Positions 1 through 7,108 of a stretch of DNA of 14,684 nucleotides are shown here, piece after piece (within the stretch, counting starts at the first letter, position 1; every line of letters starts with the position of its first letter). Made by a program: the position numbers and the translations under genes. The notes under the pieces were generated by a model that worked only from the letters and a program-made list of their open reading frames with translations, was not told the DNA's origin and did not search any database. The DNA is from SAR202 cluster bacterium (GTDB lineage Bacteria > Chloroflexota > Dehalococcoidia > UBA3495), in NCBI GenBank assembly GCA_009392075.1, contig VFHG01000105.1:1-14684 (forward strand), given 5' to 3'.

Positions 1-419
1 TTCTTGTCGGCCGGGCCGAGATAGGCCCAAATCACGCCGCCCATATCCAGGGTTGGGTAAGCGGTGATCTTGACCCGTTCCTTGAACTGGCGCGGCTCGT
101 TCATCTGATCGACGCAGTTGCCGTCCACATCGAACTTCCAGCCGTGGTACACGCAACGGATCCCGCACTCTTCGTTGCGCCCGAAATAAAGGCTAGCCCG
201 GCGGTGGGGACAGCCCTCCTGGACCAGACCGATGCGGCCATCGGTGCTGCGGAAGGCCACTAGGTCTTCGCCCATCAACCTGACGCGAACCGGCGGGCAA
301 TCGGGTTCCGGTATCTCAAAGGACAGCAGGGCGGGCAGCCAGTAACGGCGCATGGTATCGCCCATGGGCGTACCTTGTCCAACCCGGCTCAGAGCATCAT
401 TCAGAGCGTGATCCAGCAT
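1..419 (-). CDS. Rieske [2Fe-2S] oxygenase, N-terminal part (cut by left edge)
   Basis: This is the first 139 residues of a ring-hydroxylating or demethylating oxygenase alpha subunit of the phthalate-4,5-dioxygenase/vanillate-demethylase type. The Rieske cluster ligands are visible: Cys70-Pro-His72 and, 16 residues after His72, Cys89-x2-His92 in CVYHGWKF. This is the canonical CxH...Cx2H arrangement. The catalytic mononuclear-iron domain lies beyond position 1, so the substrate class cannot be read. The start is the ATG at 417-419, preceded by a strong GGAGGAG Shine-Dalgarno. It follows the VOC gene on the same strand by 38 bp and is probably co-transcribed. The family oxidises aromatic rings or O-/N-methyl groups using electrons from a separate reductase; no reductase gene is visible here. 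The frame stays open to the window edge. Confidence 0.88.
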   Translation of the reverse strand, partial: MLDHALNDALSRVGQGTPMGDTMRRYWLPALLSFEIPEPDCPPVRVRLMGEDLVAFRSTDGRIGLVQEGCPHRRASLYFGRNEECGIRCVYHGWKFDVDGNCVDQMNEPRQFKERVKITAYPTLDMGGVIWAYLGPADK

Positions 420-457
420 TTGACTCCTCCCTAATATGCGGTATTTGAGGCGGCTGG

Positions 458-913
458 TTAGTCGGCCGTCGTACCTTGGAGCGTCCCGCCGGTTAGTATT
501 TCTTGGAGGGGTGTTTTCTCGAACTCAGGAGCCTCGATGAAGAGCTCTATCTCGATGCCGTCTGGGTCGCGGATATACAAGCCCTTGGTGACACCGTGGT
601 CACCAAATCCTGCGATCTCTACGTTGTTGTCCAAGACCACTTGGTAGGCGTCTTTGAGCTCGTCCATGTCGGCCAATTCCCAGGCCATGTGATACAGGCC
701 AACCTGGTTTTCGAAGGGCCCCACGGCGTCTTCGCCGATCTCAGCGACGGCGATCTCATGGTCGATCTCCGGGTTGCTGGTAAAGAACCTCATCTTGCCT
801 TCCCTAACCCGGTTCCTGACCTCTAAGCCCAGCACGTTCACGTAGAAATCTTCGGAACGTTGGGCGTCTCTGACTCTGATCACGATATGGCCTAACATCT
901 TAGGTTTAATCAT
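458..913 (-). CDS. VOC-family (glyoxalase/extradiol dioxygenase-like) protein
   Basis: A 151-residue single-module vicinal oxygen chelate protein. The N-terminal beta strand GHIVIRV carries the first expected metal ligand, His9. The second module half carries YHMAWEL (His75) and the family signature DPDGIEIEL with Glu123. This His/His/Glu set is the normal metal triad of type I extradiol dioxygenases and related VOC enzymes. The length fits a small one-domain-pair member rather than a roughly 300-residue catechol dioxygenase, so it could be a dioxygenase, isomerase or lyase. I chose the ATG at 911-913 because the domain begins nine residues later and an AGAGG sequence lies upstream. An in-frame ATG at 1010-1012 would add 33 residues of low-complexity, non-VOC sequence. 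The Rieske gene follows on the same strand, suggesting joint action on an aromatic substrate. Confidence 0.82.
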   Translation of the reverse strand: MIKPKMLGHIVIRVRDAQRSEDFYVNVLGLEVRNRVREGKMRFFTSNPEIDHEIAVAEIGEDAVGPFENQVGLYHMAWELADMDELKDAYQVVLDNNVEIAGFGDHGVTKGLYIRDPDGIEIELFIEAPEFEKTPLQEILTGGTLQGTTAD

Positions 914-1017
914 GGAATCGCCTCTGCACTCAAATTCGGTATCCCCAATATTACCACCGTTTCTTCCGAATCCAGATAGGCGTCCTAAGTTGCTATAAAC
1001 AAATCCACTCATGTGCC

Positions 1018-1046
1018 TCGAAATGGCGGCCTACAAAGGGTACAAT
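1018..1046 (+). promoter_or_regulatory. Putative sigma-70-type promoter of the seven-gene plus operon
   Basis: A TACAAT box at 1041-1046 matches the -10 consensus at five of six bases. TCGAAA at 1018-1023, exactly 17 bp upstream, matches the -35 consensus at four of six. Transcription starting near 1053 would give a leader of about 65 nt before the DUF1501 start. The region also separates divergent operons, so the minus-strand VOC/Rieske promoter should lie nearby, but I see no equally clear match for it. Confidence 0.4.
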
Positions 1047-1117
1047 GTTCCCCACTACCCGGGGTCTAAAAAAGTGGATACACAGCCTTTCCTGATAGAA
1101 ATAGGAGATCGTCTCAT

Positions 1118-2251
1118 ATGACCATCACCAAGCGCGAAAAGAGTTTGATCGTCATCCAACTCTCCGGTGGCAACGACTACCTGAACACAGTTGTTCCGTA
1201 TAGCGACGGCAAGTATTACGATTCCCGTTCCGTCGTGAACATCTCCCAGGACAAGGTGATACCGATCAACGACCAGTTGGGTTTCAACCCCAGCATGGGG
1301 CCGATCAAGTCGCTTTGGGACGAGGGCAAAGTCGCCGTGATCAACGGGATCGGTTATCAGAACCCCAACCGCTCACACTTCCGGTCCATGGACATCTGGC
1401 ACACTGCAGAACCCGACGCTATCGGTAAAGAGGGCTGGCTGGGGAGGGCGGTCCGCGACCTAGACCCACTGGGCGAGAACGTGCTCACCGCCGTCAACTT
1501 TGGCCGGGGTCTTCCCAGGGCGCTGGGTTGTCCGGGCGTGTCCGTCGCATCGGTCGGCGACCTTGAGACTTACGGGCTTTTCCCAGACGTACAGGACGAG
1601 GAATTGCGCATGTTCACCCTGGAGGCATTCTCCAGGATGTACGGCGGGGCCGCCGGGCGAGACCCGGTGATGCAGATGTTGGGGCAGACCGGCCAGGACG
1701 CCCTACAGGGCGCAGACATCCTCCGCACTGCGCCGGCCATGTATTCCTCTTCTGTGGAATACGGTCCAGACACCTTAGCCCAGAACGTGAAAAGCATGTC
1801 CCAGGTGTTCCACGCCAACATAGGCGCCAAGGTGCTCTACACCCAGCACGGGCCCTTCGACACCCACTCAGGCGAGCTGCCCACGCATGCCAAGCTGTGG
1901 AACGAAGTTGCCGGATCAGTGGGTTGCCTGATGGACGACTTGAAGGAACACGGCACCGAAAACGACGCCACGATATTAATCTTCTCCGAGTTTGGGCGCC
2001 GCATCAAGGACAACGGCTCCGGGAGCGACCACGGCTCCGCCGGCGTAGCATTTCTGATCGGCGGCGCGGTCAACGGCGGGTTGTACGGCGAATACCCCTC
2101 CCTGGCCGAAGCCGAACAGATCGAAGGCGACCTGCGTTCCAACAACGACTTCCGTTCCGTCTACACCAACGTCCTGGAAGATTGGCTGGGGTTGGACGCC
2201 ACGCCCATCGTCAACGGACAGTTTGAGAAGTTCGATATATTCCAGTCTTAG
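1118..2251 (+). CDS. DUF1501 family protein
   Basis: A 377-residue member of the DUF1501 family, which has an alkaline-phosphatase/sulfatase-like fold and mostly unknown activity. Visible family motifs are LSGGNDYLN (residues 15-23), the H-x5-D region NRSHFRSMDIWHT (84-96), GPFDTHSGE (245-253), FSEFGRR (289-295) and SDHG (303-306). The conserved Asp, His and Glu residues in these motifs are the expected metal-binding candidates. Family members normally begin with a Tat signal and are exported; here the protein starts directly at the first beta strand with MTITKREKSL, so it looks cytoplasmic. The ATG follows AGGAG by about 10 nt. It heads the operon and is followed by DUF1800, its usual genomic partner. 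The in vivo substrate is unknown. Confidence 0.9.
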   Translation: MTITKREKSLIVIQLSGGNDYLNTVVPYSDGKYYDSRSVVNISQDKVIPINDQLGFNPSMGPIKSLWDEGKVAVINGIGYQNPNRSHFRSMDIWHTAEPDAIGKEGWLGRAVRDLDPLGENVLTAVNFGRGLPRALGCPGVSVASVGDLETYGLFPDVQDEELRMFTLEAFSRMYGGAAGRDPVMQMLGQTGQDALQGADILRTAPAMYSSSVEYGPDTLAQNVKSMSQVFHANIGAKVLYTQHGPFDTHSGELPTHAKLWNEVAGSVGCLMDDLKEHGTENDATILIFSEFGRRIKDNGSGSDHGSAGVAFLIGGAVNGGLYGEYPSLAEAEQIEGDLRSNNDFRSVYTNVLEDWLGLDATPIVNGQFEKFDIFQS

Positions 2252-2293
2252 CTTCTACCTAAAAGACCTAGCCTGGTCCACTCGAGGATATTG

Positions 2294-3712
2294 ATGATAA
2301 ACAACGACACCGCACTGATGGCCCATCTGCTCCGGCGCGCCGGTTTCGGCGCCAGCCGCGACGAATTGGAAGGGTACCTGGCCATGGGGTATGAAGGCGC
2401 CGTGGATACCCTGCTTAATCCCACCGACCCCGGCAACATGCCGGACGACCTGATCCGCCGCTACCACGTGGAGCAGTCAGAATTGCGCGACCTGCCCGGC
2501 TCAACTGCCTACTGGATGTACCGGATGATCAGCACCGCCTGTCCAATGGAGGAGAAGATCGCCCTCTTCTGGCATGGCCTGTTCGCCACCGGCTACACCA
2601 AGTTGAACCAGGCCCGCACCCAGCTCAACCAGGTGGACATGTTCCGGCGGTCCGGTCTGGGAAGCTTTGAGGACTTGCTTTTAGAACTTTCCAGAGACCC
2701 AGCCATGATCATCTGGCTGGACAACAACGAGAACCACGGTGACAACATAAATGAGAACTATGGCCGGGAGCTTCTGGAACTCTTCTCCATGGGCATCGGC
2801 AACTATTCCGAGGACGACATCAAGGAATGCGCTAGGGCCTTCACCGGCTGGACCCTGGGCAACGCGGAATATATGGCCATCAGGGCTGCCAAGGACTCCA
2901 TCTGGCCCTACGGCCGCATCGCCTGGCACTTCGACTACCGGGAAGACGACCACGACGACGGAGAAAAGACATTCCTGGGCGAGACCGGCAACTTCAACGG
3001 CGAAGACATCATCGCCATCATCGTCAAGCAGGAGTCCACTGCCCGGTTCTTGGCAACCCGGCTGTTCCAGTTCTTCGCCGCCGACGAAGTGAGCAAAGCA
3101 GGAGAGAACGCCGTAGAAGCAATGGTAGCCACTTACTTCTCGTCTGGATACAAGATCAGCGATATGCTGCAAACCCTTTTCCACTCCGATTATTTCAAGT
3201 CGGGGGAGGCCCGGTTCGCCCGGGTCAAAGGTCCCGTAGAGATGGTAGTCGGGGCGATCCGGATGGCCGGCAACTACCAAAACCCATCTCTTGGCATCGA
3301 GAAAGTCGCCAACAATATGTTCTTCATGGGCCAAGGCCTGCTGCGGCCTCCCACCGTCGAAGGTTGGCACGAGGGGGTCGAATGGATCGACAGCGGCGCG
3401 TTGGTCGAGCGAGTGAATTTCGTGGCCAAGGAACTGTCCGACGTAAAAAGCCCAGGCGTTAGGTCGATCATCGACCGGCTCGAGACAGGCGCGGACGATG
3501 GCGTCCTAAATCCATCGGACCTGGCTGACGGCTGCCTAGACTTACTGGGTTCCATCCAAGTCTCGGATGAAACACGTTCGGTGCTGGTGGACTACGCCGC
3601 CCGGCTCGGCGACCTGGACCTGAACGGGCACCAACCCGGAGACCAGGCCGAGCAGCGGGTGGGCAACATGCTGCGCCTGGTGGCGGCCACCAGGGAATAC
3701 CAACTGGCCTAA
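2294..3712 (+). CDS. DUF1800 family protein
   Basis: A 472-residue DUF1800 protein. Family motifs are HLLRRAGFGAS near the N-terminus (residues 11-21), ALFWHGLFATG (90-100), WLDNNEN (141-147), NYGRELLELFSMGIGNY (155-171) and AFTGWTLGN (182-190). Members are largely helical, nearly always encoded beside DUF1501, and of unknown biochemical function. I take the ATG at 2294 because GAGGA at 2284-2288 is correctly spaced for it; the TTG at 2291 just upstream is too close. No signal peptide or membrane segment is visible. It lies 42 bp after DUF1501. The length is somewhat below many family members, and I see no fused cytochrome or surface domains. The pairing suggests a complex with DUF1501, which is inferred from genome-wide co-occurrence. 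Confidence 0.9.
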   Translation: MINNDTALMAHLLRRAGFGASRDELEGYLAMGYEGAVDTLLNPTDPGNMPDDLIRRYHVEQSELRDLPGSTAYWMYRMISTACPMEEKIALFWHGLFATGYTKLNQARTQLNQVDMFRRSGLGSFEDLLLELSRDPAMIIWLDNNENHGDNINENYGRELLELFSMGIGNYSEDDIKECARAFTGWTLGNAEYMAIRAAKDSIWPYGRIAWHFDYREDDHDDGEKTFLGETGNFNGEDIIAIIVKQESTARFLATRLFQFFAADEVSKAGENAVEAMVATYFSSGYKISDMLQTLFHSDYFKSGEARFARVKGPVEMVVGAIRMAGNYQNPSLGIEKVANNMFFMGQGLLRPPTVEGWHEGVEWIDSGALVERVNFVAKELSDVKSPGVRSIIDRLETGADDGVLNPSDLADGCLDLLGSIQVSDETRSVLVDYAARLGDLDLNGHQPGDQAEQRVGNMLRLVAATREYQLA

Positions 3713-3714
3713 GC

Positions 3715-3730
3715 CCGAGCTGGGGCTCGG
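3715..3730 (+). promoter_or_regulatory. Intercistronic GC-rich hairpin after DUF1800
   Basis: CCGAGC-TGGG-GCTCGG is a perfect 6-bp stem with a 4-nt loop, three bases after the DUF1800 stop codon. No T-tract follows; the downstream sequence is CAACCGAAATATATC. It is therefore not a classical intrinsic terminator and may instead stabilise mRNA 3' ends or set differential expression in the operon. Confidence 0.35.
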
Positions 3731-3767
3731 CAACCGAAATATATCTCCGCTGATCAAGGGGGCCCGC

Positions 3768-4799
3768 GTGAGTACGCAGATCAAATCGCCCGGAATCATA
3801 GTGGACTACGTCAAGACCATCGGCATCGTAAACAACGGCTTCAATGGCCGTGGTTTTGCCAATCCCTACGACATCGTCGTGCACAACGACAGCCGCATCT
3901 TCATATTGAACCGGTGCGACCCAGCGCGCGCCGCCGCGATACGCGTTGGCATCTGCACGCTCGACGAGGAATACCTAGGCGAGTTTGGCAAGGGATTCGG
4001 CACGGGCGACGGACAATTCGTTTGGGCGGTGGCAATGGCGATGGACAGCCAGGACCGAATTTTCATCACCGACGAACACAGTAACCGCGTAACCATCTAC
4101 AACACGGACGGGGAGTACATCTCCAATTGGGGCAATTCCGGTTCCGGAGACGGCGAACTGAACGGCCCGGCTGGTATCGCCGTCGATTCCTCGGGCAATG
4201 TCTTCGTGGTTGACCAACACAACGCCCGCGTCCAGAAATTCACTGCAGAGGGTCAGTTCATCGCCAATTGGGGCTCCTTTGGAAGTGGCGAAGGCCAGTT
4301 CAACCTGCCCTGGGGGGCGGCGATGGATAGCGACGACAACATCTATATCGCCGACTGGAGAAATGACCGCATCCAGAAATTCACCAACGATGGCGAGTTC
4401 CTAGCCGCCTTCGGCAGTACCGGTTACGGCGAAGGTCAATTCCAGCGGCCCACCGGCGTGGCTGTCGACCCCGAAGGGTTCATCTATGTGGCCGATTGGG
4501 GCAATGAACGGGTCCAGGTCTTGTCCGCGGACGGTAGCTTTCAACTGATCTTGCGGGGTGAGGCCACCATCTCCAAGTGGGCGTCGGAATATCTTGCCTC
4601 CAACCCCGAAGAAAAGGCCGAGCGGGACATTTCCAACCTCATCCCGGAGTTGCCCGCCCACCTGAACACCCCCTACCACATCTCCTCGCAAACAGAACCT
4701 TATTTCTGGGGCCCGGTTTCCGTTTCCCTGGACCGGGAAGGCCGCCTCTATGTGACCGAAACCAACCGGCACCGGTTCCAGGTCTACCAGAAGCGTTAA
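3768..4799 (+). CDS. NHL-repeat six-bladed beta-propeller protein
   Basis: A 343-residue soluble propeller. Four strongly regular NHL repeats have a 47-residue period: GxGDGxF/L-x-P-x-G-x-A-x-D, then IYIADW-x-N-x-R-x-Q-K-F, at about residues 80-125, 128-172, 175-219 and 222-260. Weaker blades at about 30-75 and 312-343 would close a six-bladed disc. There is no signal peptide, kinase, RING or enzyme domain, so it is propeller only. A GTG start at 3768 is supported by the AAGGGGG Shine-Dalgarno just upstream and by the first blade beginning soon after. NHL discs bind proteins, RNA or small ligands, or act as lyases and lactonases; nothing here settles which. It sits between DUF1800 and the formaldehyde dehydrogenase-like gene, in the same direction. 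Confidence 0.88.
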   Translation: MSTQIKSPGIIVDYVKTIGIVNNGFNGRGFANPYDIVVHNDSRIFILNRCDPARAAAIRVGICTLDEEYLGEFGKGFGTGDGQFVWAVAMAMDSQDRIFITDEHSNRVTIYNTDGEYISNWGNSGSGDGELNGPAGIAVDSSGNVFVVDQHNARVQKFTAEGQFIANWGSFGSGEGQFNLPWGAAMDSDDNIYIADWRNDRIQKFTNDGEFLAAFGSTGYGEGQFQRPTGVAVDPEGFIYVADWGNERVQVLSADGSFQLILRGEATISKWASEYLASNPEEKAERDISNLIPELPAHLNTPYHISSQTEPYFWGPVSVSLDREGRLYVTETNRHRFQVYQKR

Positions 4800-4819
4800 C
4801 TCGGACCGCAACCCATTCC

Positions 4820-4840
4820 GCCTGCCGCCGAGCGGTAGGC
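4820..4840 (+). promoter_or_regulatory. Strong intercistronic hairpin between the NHL and dehydrogenase genes
   Basis: GCCTGCCGC, loop CGA, GCGGTAGGC forms a 9-bp stem with one G-U wobble and a three-base loop. It lies in the middle of the 82-bp gap, the longest gap in the plus operon, 41 bp before the next ATG. TCCCCATCT follows rather than a run of T, so it is more likely a pause, mRNA-processing or stability element than a full intrinsic terminator. Confidence 0.45.
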
Positions 4841-4881
4841 TCCCCATCTAACTTCCGTTAAGTCTGACAGGAGCCAGAGCT

Positions 4882-6033
4882 ATGAAAGCCGTTGTTTACA
4901 AAGGGCCATTCGAAGTCGCCGTGGAGAATGTCCCAGACCCCGAGATCAAGCACCCCAACGATGTGATCGTCAAGATCACATCAAGCTGCATCTGCGGCTC
5001 TGACCTGCACATGTATGAGGGACGCACCGCCGCCCAGGCGGGAATCGTCTTCGGCCACGAAAACATGGGCCTGATTCAGGAAGTCGGTCCGGCCGTCAGG
5101 ACACTTAAAAAGGGCGACCGGGTGGTCATGCCCTTCAACGTTGCCTGTGGGTTCTGCAAAAACTGTCAGCGGGGTTTCACCGGGTTCTGCAACACAGTCA
5201 ACCCAGGGTTCGCCGGCGGCGCTTACGGCTATGTGGCCATGGGTCCTTGGGTCGGCGGCCAAGCCGAATACCTACAGGTGCCCTTCGCCGACTTCAACTG
5301 CCTTCCCCTCCCGGCGGGCACCGAATGGGAGTCAGACTTCGCCATGCTCGCGGACATCTTCCCTACCGGCTACCACGGCGCCGAGCTGGCCGACGTCAGT
5401 CCCGGAGAGAGCGTAGCCGTGTTCGGGGCCGGGCCGGTCGGTCTCATGGCAGCCTATAGCTGCATGATCCGGGGTGCGGCCGAGGTCTACGTCATCGATC
5501 ACGTTAAAGAGCGTTTGGACAAGGCGGCGGAGATCGGCGGCATTCCCATCGACTTCGACAAAGGCGACCCGGTGCAGCAGATCAAAGACCGCCGCGACGG
5601 ACAGGGCGTGGACAAAGGCATCGATGCCGTGGGCTACCAGGCCGCCAACGCCGGCTCCTCGGCCGCGGGCGGAGAGCAAGACGAAGCGCCCAACATCGTG
5701 CTGAACCAGATCATCGACGTGGTTAACCCCACCGGCGCCCTTGGCATCCCCGGACTCTACGTCCCAACAGATCCGGGCGGAGTGGACGAAGGCTCCAAAC
5801 GGGGCGCGCTGTCCATCAACTTTGGCCGACTTTTCGAGAAGGGGCTGCGGCTGGGCACGGGTCAATGCAACGTGAAAAATTACAACGCCTATCTGCGGGA
5901 CATGATCATCTCCGGGCGGGCTACCCCCAGTTTCGTGGTCTCCCACTCGGTCTCCTTGGACGAAGCCCCGGACGCCTACAAGAAGTTCGACCAGCGGGTT
6001 GACGGCTACACCAAAGTCATCCTGAAGCCCTAA
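4882..6033 (+). CDS. Zinc-dependent dehydrogenase, glutathione-independent formaldehyde dehydrogenase-like
   Basis: A 383-residue MDR-family, two-domain zinc dehydrogenase. Predicted catalytic zinc ligands are Cys38 (CICGSD), His59 (GHE) and Asp158 in AMLADIFPTGYH, the Asp being typical of the formaldehyde dehydrogenase branch. Structural zinc cysteines are 89, 92, 95 and 103. The stretch YGYVAMGPWVGGQAEY (115-130) followed by VPFADFN is highly characteristic of Pseudomonas putida-type glutathione-independent formaldehyde dehydrogenase. GAGPVG (182-187) is the dinucleotide loop, and Asp206 at the end of the second strand predicts NAD rather than NADP. The likely reaction is formaldehyde plus NAD to formate, or dismutation, in the cytoplasm; another small aldehyde or alcohol is possible. 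AGGAG lies 8 nt before the ATG. Neighbours suggest it handles formaldehyde released by demethylation. Confidence 0.87.
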   Translation: MKAVVYKGPFEVAVENVPDPEIKHPNDVIVKITSSCICGSDLHMYEGRTAAQAGIVFGHENMGLIQEVGPAVRTLKKGDRVVMPFNVACGFCKNCQRGFTGFCNTVNPGFAGGAYGYVAMGPWVGGQAEYLQVPFADFNCLPLPAGTEWESDFAMLADIFPTGYHGAELADVSPGESVAVFGAGPVGLMAAYSCMIRGAAEVYVIDHVKERLDKAAEIGGIPIDFDKGDPVQQIKDRRDGQGVDKGIDAVGYQAANAGSSAAGGEQDEAPNIVLNQIIDVVNPTGALGIPGLYVPTDPGGVDEGSKRGALSINFGRLFEKGLRLGTGQCNVKNYNAYLRDMIISGRATPSFVVSHSVSLDEAPDAYKKFDQRVDGYTKVILKP

Positions 6034-6056
6034 ACATTTAAACGTCGGGGAGCTAG

Positions 6057-7061
6057 ATGCAGATAGGCAGCGGTACAAACACTTATGAATGGCAGGACTC
6101 CTGGGCATCCATCCCGGAGTCGGAGAGCGCCCGCGACGGTTGGGCCCATCACGGCGTTACGGTCACGGAGTCGGGCCAAATCATCACCTATCATCCGGGC
6201 GACCCGACCATGATGGTCTTTAACCCGGACGGCACGTTGGTGCGAACGTTCCCGGTGGAACTCAGCGACGCCCACGGGATCACGCTGGTCAATGAAAGCG
6301 GCCAGGATTTGCTTTGGATCGCCGACAACGGCCGCAAGCGACTACCCGGACTCGGCTACGACTATCCTGGCGGCGAAACTAGGGGCCAAGTGCTGAAGAT
6401 GGATCTGCAAGGGAATATCTTGGCCCGTCTGACCCGGCCGCACCTGGACGTGTACCGCGAGGGCATGTATTCCCCGACCTGGGTTGCCATTAATGAGGAA
6501 AGCTACGGCGGGAACGGCGATGTTTGGGTTGCCGACGGTTACGGCCAAAGCTACGTGCACCGGTACGACAGGTCCGGTAATTACATCGCCAGCATCAACG
6601 GCGAAGAGGGTGGCGCAGGCCGGTTCAATTGCCCGCACGCCATCTTCATCGACCGCCGCAGTTCGCCATCCGAACTCTACGTTGCCGACCGGGCCAACGG
6701 GCAGGTCCAGGTGTACGACCTGGAAGGCAATTACAAACGGGTGTTCGGCAGCGATTTTTTGACCACTCCCGGCGGATTCGTCACCCACGGAGACCTTCTG
6801 GTCATCGCCGAACTCCGTGCCCGGCTGACTGTGTGCGGGAAGAACGACGAATTTGTCTGCTATCTCGGGGCCAACGATCAGGTATGCGATGTTGAAGGCT
6901 GGCCTAATAATAAGGACACGGCGGGGAACGTCGTCGCCACCAGCCTGCTCGAACCGGGTAAGTTCAACAGTCCCCACGGCCTGGCCGTCGACGCTCAGGG
7001 AAACCTCTTCGTCGCCGAGTGGTTGATCGGCGGGCGGTTCATCCGTCTGGGGAAAGTCTAA
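6057..7061 (+). CDS. NHL/PAL-like beta-propeller protein with blade-start histidines
   Basis: A 334-residue soluble propeller related to NHL and peptidyl-alpha-hydroxyglycine alpha-amidating lyase (PAL)-type discs. Repeating units have a beta turn, then WIADNG, VWVADGYG, LYVADRANG or LFVAEW. Each blade start carries a histidine in a similar place: His32 (HHGVTV), His73 (DAHGITL), His194 (CPHAIFI), His244 (VTHGDLL) and His307 (SPHGLAV). In PAL, histidines from different blades bind the catalytic zinc, so a metal site in the central channel is plausible. No signal peptide is present. The ATG follows GGGGAG closely, 23 bp after the dehydrogenase stop. It is distinct in sequence from the upstream NHL protein and not a recent duplicate. 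Its reaction is unknown; a lyase or lactonase role is inference. Confidence 0.8.
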   Translation: MQIGSGTNTYEWQDSWASIPESESARDGWAHHGVTVTESGQIITYHPGDPTMMVFNPDGTLVRTFPVELSDAHGITLVNESGQDLLWIADNGRKRLPGLGYDYPGGETRGQVLKMDLQGNILARLTRPHLDVYREGMYSPTWVAINEESYGGNGDVWVADGYGQSYVHRYDRSGNYIASINGEEGGAGRFNCPHAIFIDRRSSPSELYVADRANGQVQVYDLEGNYKRVFGSDFLTTPGGFVTHGDLLVIAELRARLTVCGKNDEFVCYLGANDQVCDVEGWPNNKDTAGNVVATSLLEPGKFNSPHGLAVDAQGNLFVAEWLIGGRFIRLGKV

Positions 7062-7108
7062 GACCCAAGTTTTCACTGCTTCCACAATTATCTCTGCGGG
7101 GAATAAGC

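Noticed and set aside
914..1012. 33-residue N-terminal extension of the VOC protein from an ATG at 1012
   Set aside because: The added sequence is not VOC-like, overlaps the promoter region, and the start at 913 places the first metal ligand at the usual position.
2681..3370. 229-codon open frame on the minus strand inside DUF1800
   Set aside because: It mirrors the codon pattern of the real plus-strand gene, which has clear family motifs; no ribosome site or recognisable domain.
3468..3884. 138-codon minus-strand open frame across the DUF1800/NHL junction
   Set aside because: It covers the ends of two supported plus-strand genes and is Arg/Pro-rich low-complexity translation.
4820..4840. 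Intrinsic terminator between NHL and dehydrogenase genes
   Set aside because: The stem is strong but no T-tract follows on either strand, so it is listed as a hairpin of unknown role.
5332..6108. 258-codon open frame on the minus strand opposite the formaldehyde dehydrogenase-like gene
   Set aside because: It is a shadow frame of a well-supported dehydrogenase with all zinc and NAD motifs; its own sequence shows no fold or family pattern.
7019..7108. Earlier start for the MetE-like gene at 7019
   Set aside because: It would overlap the propeller gene by 43 bp; the ATG at 7109 has a good ribosome site and the family motif follows directly.
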